64,000 nt of DNA, from contig CAYRYD010000019.1 in NCBI GenBank assembly GCA_964428345.1, positions 1-64,000 of the forward strand. Direction: 5' to 3'. Positions 59,781 to 64,000 of this stretch are shown piece after piece (the first letter of the stretch is position 1; the number at the start of each line of letters is the position of its first letter). The DNA is from JABDMH01 sp964428345. GTDB lineage: Bacteria > Bacteroidota > Bacteroidia > Chitinophagales > Saprospiraceae. The translations under genes and the position numbers were made by a program. The notes beneath the pieces were generated by a model that was not told the DNA's origin, made no database searches, and was given only the letters and a program-made list of their open reading frames with translations.

Positions 59781-60796
59781 TGACCGGCCATAAATGGATG
59801 ATAAATAGCAGCGACCCTGTCCAGCATTTTTTCGGGTGAAAAATCAGAGGCCCCCAATTGGTCCGCCTGATCCCGCAATTCAGCATATTTCGAACGGAAA
59901 TGATCAATTTGGGTGATCAAGGCCTCAGAACTGTACGGTTCAACAACAACACCACAAGTGTTCTCCTTCACGTAGTCAGCCATAGCGATAGCAGATGAAA
60001 CAATTACAGGTTTTGCGGCTGCAAGCGATTCAATCAACGAATGTGGAAATGCTTTAACCAGCATGGCATTTTCTGCCAGCAAAACCGTACCATGCACCTG
60101 TTGTAAAATGTCGTCAATAAGCACCTTTTCGTTGTACACCGTTATCTGTTTCTCAACTCCATATTGCCGGATACGTTGCATTAAAGCAGCATAAGACAAA
60201 CCCCGCCAGAGAAAAATCAATTTAAGAAATGGCAATTGCCGGGCAGCTTCCAACAACAGATCAATACCTTTGGTGGTAAATTGTGATCGTTCCCATGGTG
60301 CTGATGCCATCAACAAAATCAGCTCATCTTCGAGGGGGAGAATATTTTTTGACACCATCGAGGTGTCAATACCTGGTCTGACCAGGAAAACATTATTAAA
60401 GTCATGATAACTCAATAACTGATAGTCCCGGTCATTGTTGACGATAATTCCAGCCAGAGTCTTAAGCTTATCTGCTTTCTTTAAATGCAAATCTGGCCTT
60501 ACAGAGGCGGTAACAGAATAGATGACCGGTTTTTTGAGATATCTCAAAACCGAAAAATCATACAACCCCGGAGCGAAAACGTGATTGAGCGTAATTTCCC
60601 GTTGTAATCTCCTCAATCGTGCAAGGATATGCCAACCGAAAAGAAACCGCGGGAAACCGGCTGACGGCTTTGCCAATGGGTATAAATTATATTCAAAACC
60701 ACCAAAATGATTTCGCAACAGCTGCACCTCATTAAATACAGCATCGGTTCCGGTAATTCCTGGTTCTGGTGCAGTATGTAAATACAGAAGTGACAC
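59777..60796 (-). CDS. Glycosyltransferase family 4-like
   Basis: A 339-residue GT-B enzyme. The N-terminal half has little identity, with Pro-Val-Ile-Tyr-Ser-Val-Thr-Ala-Ser-Val-Arg-Pro-Asp-Leu-His. The C-terminal half shows the usual donor-binding parts: Lys-Gly-Ile-Asp-Leu-Leu-Leu-Glu-Ala-Ala, His-Ser-Leu-Ile-Glu-Ser-Leu-Ala-Ala-Ala-Lys-Pro-Val-Ile-Val-Ser (with the E of the EX7E motif) and Gly-Val-Val-Val-Glu-Pro-Tyr. It starts with a GTG. It lies between two GT2 genes and overlaps the downstream one. Probably part of a surface polysaccharide assembly set. Confidence 0.85.
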   Translation of the reverse strand: MSLLYLHTAPEPGITGTDAVFNEVQLLRNHFGGFEYNLYPLAKPSAGFPRFLFGWHILARLRRLQREITLNHVFAPGLYDFSVLRYLKKPVIYSVTASVRPDLHLKKADKLKTLAGIIVNNDRDYQLLSYHDFNNVFLVRPGIDTSMVSKNILPLEDELILLMASAPWERSQFTTKGIDLLLEAARQLPFLKLIFLWRGLSYAALMQRIRQYGVEKQITVYNEKVLIDDILQQVHGTVLLAENAMLVKAFPHSLIESLAAAKPVIVSSAIAMADYVKENTCGVVVEPYSSEALITQIDHFRSKYAELRDQADQLGASDFSPEKMLDRVAAIYHPFMAGQ

Positions 60797-60834
60797 GGTA
60801 TAAAATCTTCAGAAATGATGGACAAGCAGGATTA

Positions 60835-61845
60835 TCAAATGATTTTTCCCAATTTTTTAAAATGAAACCAAATGCCTTCACCTGGTTTATTGATCAGCAG
60901 TAATTGATCAATAACCTGGTTATCTATAGTCTTTTTTTTCAAAATCTCCCGTCGGGCTCCCAAAGCTTCCGGTAATCTCCGAAAAAACCCGGCATAACCG
61001 GCAAGTGATGGTCTCCAATGACCAAACGCAAGGAGATAGTACAACTGGCCATATAGAATTTTCAAACAGTGTTTCCAGAGTAAGATAGCCGGAATATTTT
61101 TCACCAAGAGCAATAAACGGTTTTGAGTCACTAATCTGATGTAAAAATCATATTCAATGGCTGATCCATGACTTTGATGATACACCATCGCATCGGGTAC
61201 CAGTAAGTACCGATAACCCAACAATCGCCCCCTCAAACCCAGATCCACATCTTCCAGATATGCAAAAAAAAATTCGTCAAACAATCCGCAAGTCTCCAAG
61301 AAATCCCGTCTGTAAAGGGCTGCGCCGGCACAGGGTGAAAAGATGTCACGTTTCAGATCGACCTGGTCCCGTTGCTTACCATTGCCATATTTTCGGGCTT
61401 CTCCATACCAGGTCAATTCATCACCGGCATCGTCGATATATCCGGGATCTTTCATCGACAGCATCAGCGGACTTACTGCGCCGATATCGGATGATGTCTC
61501 CTCCAGGCGACGTACCAGCAATTGCAGCCAATTCCCATCAACCCGGGTGTCCGTATTCAGCAGGGCGACATAGGTACTTTCCGATTTCCGGATCCCGGTA
61601 TTGACTGCCTTTGCAAAACCGGTATTCTCTGACATTTCGATCACGGTAATCTGGGGATAATGCTCCCGTACCCAACTGACGGAATCATCAGTTGAAGCAT
61701 TGTCTACCAGGTATACCTGAAAATCCCGGTAATACTGGTCGTATACACTGCGGAGGCAATCTGGCAGCCAGCTCCGGCCATTCCAGTTTGGGATTACGAT
61801 GGTTACTGCAGGATGCCTTACCGCTGTTTCAGATAAACCGGTCAT
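60835..61845 (-). CDS. Glycosyltransferase family 2
   Basis: A 336-residue GT2 enzyme with Val-Thr-Ile-Val-Ile-Pro-Asn-Trp-Asn-Gly-Arg-Ser-Trp, Val-Asp-Asn-Ala-Ser-Thr-Asp-Asp-Ser, Leu-Leu-Asn-Thr-Asp-Thr-Arg-Val-Asp, and Phe-Ala-Tyr-Leu-Glu-Asp-Val-Asp-Leu-Gly. The ATG at 61845 (Met-Thr-Gly-Leu-Ser) is preferred because the longer frame reaches back through a TTG into the upstream gene. Its 5' end still overlaps the upstream GT2 by 17 bases, so translation is likely coupled. Substrate sugar unknown. Confidence 0.9.
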   Translation of the reverse strand: MTGLSETAVRHPAVTIVIPNWNGRSWLPDCLRSVYDQYYRDFQVYLVDNASTDDSVSWVREHYPQITVIEMSENTGFAKAVNTGIRKSESTYVALLNTDTRVDGNWLQLLVRRLEETSSDIGAVSPLMLSMKDPGYIDDAGDELTWYGEARKYGNGKQRDQVDLKRDIFSPCAGAALYRRDFLETCGLFDEFFFAYLEDVDLGLRGRLLGYRYLLVPDAMVYHQSHGSAIEYDFYIRLVTQNRLLLLVKNIPAILLWKHCLKILYGQLYYLLAFGHWRPSLAGYAGFFRRLPEALGARREILKKKTIDNQVIDQLLLINKPGEGIWFHFKKLGKII

Positions 61846-62710
61846 TTCGGTTGCCGAAGTTAGCAAACAAACCATCAATCATCGCCCAAAAGACCGCCCG
61901 GGCTTTTGGTAAATCGAGTCGAAGAACACTCCCGGCCAGCTGCCGTAAACAGACGGTGACCCAACGGATAAACAAGGATATGATTCGATCTGCATGATGC
62001 TTCCGCACGAAGAGAAACCGGTTTCTCAGATTATAATACACATAGAGGGTTTTCCTTAGTCCGGTGTCCTGCTGATGAAGGTCATGTGTTATCGTGACAT
62101 TCTCGTTTAACCAGATTTTACGGTCTGCCACCGATGCCCGCACACAAAAGTCGGCGATCTCACCACTGAAAAAATACCGTTGATCCAGGTATCCGATTTC
62201 AGGAATGAGATCTGCCCGAAATAATAAGACCGTGCCCGGCAGGTAGTAATTTTCCGGCATGGTCACTGGTTTTTCTCTGATCCGGGTATTCAGATATAAA
62301 CCCGGATCCCCTCCGCCAAAATATAAAATTCCATCCTCACTGATCACCGGTGCGGTCAGGTCAACATCCGGTCGTAACCTCAGGTCATTCAATAACTTTG
62401 TTAGTCCATCCAATTCAAATCGGGCATCCGTATTGAGGAGCAGGATAAACTCCGGTTTAAGCTTCAGTGCTGCACGGATTCCCAGATTGTTGCCACCGGA
62501 ATAGCCCAGGTTTTCTGGACTGTGGATCACCCTGATTGCATCGTTGTCTGTTGAGAAAGGATCTGAAGACCCGTTGTCTACCACGATAATTGTACTCCGT
62601 TCCGGTAATTGGTCCTGTAGTCCGGTAATCGCTGTCCCAATCTCCTCAGCATCATTCCAGCAAAGGAGAATGACGACTAGTTCCGGATCTTCTGGGAAAG
62701 CTTTTCTCAT
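61829..62710 (-). CDS. Glycosyltransferase family 2 (first gene of cluster)
   Basis: A 293-residue GT2 enzyme, shorter than the two others. Motifs are Leu-Val-Val-Ile-Leu-Leu-Cys-Trp-Asn-Asp-Ala, Ile-Val-Val-Asp-Asn-Gly-Ser-Ser-Asp, Leu-Leu-Leu-Asn-Thr-Asp-Ala-Arg-Phe-Glu and Phe-Ser-Gly-Glu-Ile-Ala-Asp-Phe-Cys. The usual ED at the last motif is Gly-Glu-Ile-Ala-Asp here, so the catalytic base arrangement differs from the other GT2 proteins. It is the first gene of the minus-strand cluster and overlaps the next by 17 bases. A 21-residue basic reading frame ends on its start codon. Confidence 0.87.
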   Translation of the reverse strand: MRKAFPEDPELVVILLCWNDAEEIGTAITGLQDQLPERSTIIVVDNGSSDPFSTDNDAIRVIHSPENLGYSGGNNLGIRAALKLKPEFILLLNTDARFELDGLTKLLNDLRLRPDVDLTAPVISEDGILYFGGGDPGLYLNTRIREKPVTMPENYYLPGTVLLFRADLIPEIGYLDQRYFFSGEIADFCVRASVADRKIWLNENVTITHDLHQQDTGLRKTLYVYYNLRNRFLFVRKHHADRIISLFIRWVTVCLRQLAGSVLRLDLPKARAVFWAMIDGLFANFGNRNDRFI

Positions 62711-62772
62711 AGGGCATTGACACCTTTCCTGATTACAGGCAGGGTTGCCCGGACATGTTTTTTCTTTTTCAT
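62707..62772 (-). CDS. Tiny basic open reading frame overlapping the GT2 start
   Basis: A 21-codon frame begins Met-Lys-Lys-Lys-Lys-His-Val-Arg-Ala-Thr and ends with a TGA that shares bases with the GT2 start (ATGA). A GAGGAG sequence lies directly before its ATG, too close for normal ribosome spacing. The frame is open further upstream to a TTG. It could be a short leader peptide that couples translation to the GT cluster, or a chance frame. Nothing in the protein is recognisable. Confidence 0.25.
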   Translation of the reverse strand: MKKKKHVRATLPVIRKGVNAL

Positions 62773-62896
62773 CTCCTCATGGAAATCCTGTATTACGTGC
62801 AAAGATGTATTTTAACCGTCACTTATTCAGGGAATTCAGTATCTTCCCTATCCCCGGAAAACGCACTCAAGTTGAAATTTAATCGCAGAACTGACA

Positions 62897-64000
62897 ATGT
62901 GGAAGCTCCTGTGTTTTAAAAGAATGGCAATCATTTATCTTCTCGTTTTGGGGTATGAAGCGATCCAGGCCCAGGACCGGGTCAAAGGTATCGTTACCGA
63001 TGAGTCGGGTGAACCCCTGATTGGAGCCAGTATTTTGATCAAGGGAACATCACGGGGTACGGTCAGTGATTTTGATGGCTCTTATGAACTGAGAGTGGAC
63101 AGTCTTCCACTTACCCTGGTCGTAACCTATATCGGCTACGAGGAAAAAGAGATCACTATTGAAGCGCCAGATGACAATCTAATGATTACTTTATCCGAAG
63201 GAACCGGAATTACCCTGGCGGTGACCGAGATTAGAGCACAAAGGATTTCTGACAAGCAAAAAGCTGCCCCTCTTACCGTTGAATCGATGGATATCCTGGC
63301 CATCCGCGAGACCCCGTCCGACAACTTTTACGATGGTCTTGGCACGTTAAAGGGAGTTGATCTCACCGCGGCCAGTCTCGGTTTTAAGATTGTCAATACC
63401 CGGGGTTTCAACAGCACCAGCCCGGTCAGATCTCTGCAAATCATCGACGGCATTGACAACCAGTCACCCGGACTTAATTTTTCACTGGGAAATTTCCTGG
63501 GTTCCTCCGAGCTTGATGTACTGAAAGTCGATCTGATCGTCGGTGCCAGTTCAGCTTTTTACGGACCAAACGCTTTTAACGGAGTGATCAGCATGGAGAC
63601 CAAGAATCCCTTTTTCCAAAGGGGTCTTTCCGCCTCCCTGAAAGCCGGTGAACGCAATCTCCTGGAAGGAGCCGTCCGTTGGGGTGATGCGGTGGCCAAT
63701 AAATCAGGGCAATCCTGGTTTGCCTACAAGGTCAATTTGTCCTATCTCACTGCCCAGGACTGGGTAGCCAATAATTTTGAACCGGTTGACGGAAGCAGAG
63801 TATCCGCATCCAACCCCGGCCGGTATGACGCGGTCAACATTTATGGTGACGAGTATACTCCCGCTACCGATTACTCCACTTTTGATCCCTGGTCATACCC
63901 TGGCCTGGGCAACTGGTATCGTACCGGCTATAAGGAAGAGGATCTGGTCGATTACGACACCCGCAATCTGAAGGCCAATGCTGCCCTTTATTTCCGGACC
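62897..64000 (+). CDS. TonB-dependent outer-membrane receptor (5' part, runs off the window)
   Basis: The first 368 codons of a larger gene that is cut by the right edge. The signal peptide runs to about residue 26 (Ile-Gln-Ala-Gln). The next domain is the carboxypeptidase-regulatory-like plug extension (Val-Lys-Gly-Ile-Val-Thr-Asp-Glu-Ser-Gly-Glu-Pro-Leu-Ile-Gly-Ala-Ser, then Thr-Val-Ser-Asp-Phe-Asp-Gly-Ser-Tyr). The TonB plug starts near 130 and contains Thr-Arg-Gly-Phe-Asn, Ile-Ile-Asp-Gly-Ile-Asp-Asn and Val-Gly-Ala-Ser-Ser-Ala-Phe-Tyr-Gly-Pro-Asn-Ala-Phe-Asn-Gly-Val-Ile. The ligand is unknown. The plug start resembles receptors for oligosaccharides or peptides. Whether a SusD-like gene follows cannot be seen. 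Confidence 0.93.
   Translation, partial: MWKLLCFKRMAIIYLLVLGYEAIQAQDRVKGIVTDESGEPLIGASILIKGTSRGTVSDFDGSYELRVDSLPLTLVVTYIGYEEKEITIEAPDDNLMITLSEGTGITLAVTEIRAQRISDKQKAAPLTVESMDILAIRETPSDNFYDGLGTLKGVDLTAASLGFKIVNTRGFNSTSPVRSLQIIDGIDNQSPGLNFSLGNFLGSSELDVLKVDLIVGASSAFYGPNAFNGVISMETKNPFFQRGLSASLKAGERNLLEGAVRWGDAVANKSGQSWFAYKVNLSYLTAQDWVANNFEPVDGSRVSASNPGRYDAVNIYGDEYTPATDYSTFDPWSYPGLGNWYRTGYKEEDLVDYDTRNLKANAALYFRT

Overview
The window is a Bacteroidota chromosome segment, most likely from the Saprospiria (Saprospiraceae/Lewinellaceae-like). Supporting signs are C-terminal type IX secretion (T9SS) signals of several classes, including a GC-x type coathanger end, a DUF1800/DUF1501 pair, NrfD-type respiratory genes, a LytS/LytTR two-component pair, an MgtE transporter, TonB-dependent receptors with a carboxypeptidase-regulatory N-terminus, and a promoter of the Bacteroidota TTTG-N19-TAnnTTTG form. 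No rRNA, tRNA, CRISPR array, integrase or insertion sequence was recognised. Base composition looks even throughout, so nothing points strongly to recent transfer.

Layout. 1-8.4 kb: an octanucleotide repeat, a vanadium haloperoxidase-like enzyme, a small outer-membrane protein, and a minus-strand catabolic operon (MFS transporter, AraA-like isomerase, GH106 glycosidase). 8.7-19.2 kb: a protease/propeller/Omp85-like fusion, a sialate O-acetylesterase, a ThuA protein, a secreted cysteine hydrolase coupled to a frameshifted DUF1080 gene, an unrecognised secreted protein and an M14 carboxypeptidase. 19.5-23.4 kb: a small GldM-C-like protein, a LytS/LytTR pair and MgtE. 23.7-30.5 kb: a plus-strand electron-transfer cluster with a CX4CH lipoprotein, a DUF5777 barrel, a tiny Tat-like protein, an NrfC-type Fe-S protein, NrfD, an Ig-like membrane protein, a monohaem cytochrome c and, after a terminator, a hexahaem lipoprotein on a collagen-like stalk. 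It has quinone-interacting parts and cytochromes but no recognisable catalytic molybdenum subunit, and is the best candidate for an undescribed system here.

30.6-42.4 kb: TruA; a sigma/anti-sigma/DUF4097 regulon whose two adhesin-like genes are separated by a duplicated repeat; a type B T9SS protein; a 1129-residue ThuA/sugar dehydrogenase/PKD/cytochrome c protein; a SlyD-like isomerase; an M43 protease with a type A T9SS tail; and a MerC-like protein under a promoter overlapped by a perfect palindrome. 42.4-51.8 kb: a DUF302-like protein, a class C beta-lactamase-like serine hydrolase, a GNAT acetyltransferase, a small zincin lipoprotein, an ABC permease and a Tat-exported sugar oxidoreductase/TIM-barrel operon. 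52.1-58.7 kb: a five-gene DUF1800/DUF1501/coathanger/sugar dehydrogenase operon. 58.7-62.7 kb: four overlapping glycosyltransferases. From 62,897 to the edge: the start of a TonB-dependent receptor.

The overall picture is a polysaccharide- and protein-degrading heterotroph with a large extracellular/periplasmic enzyme set and an accessory cytochrome-based electron-transfer chain.
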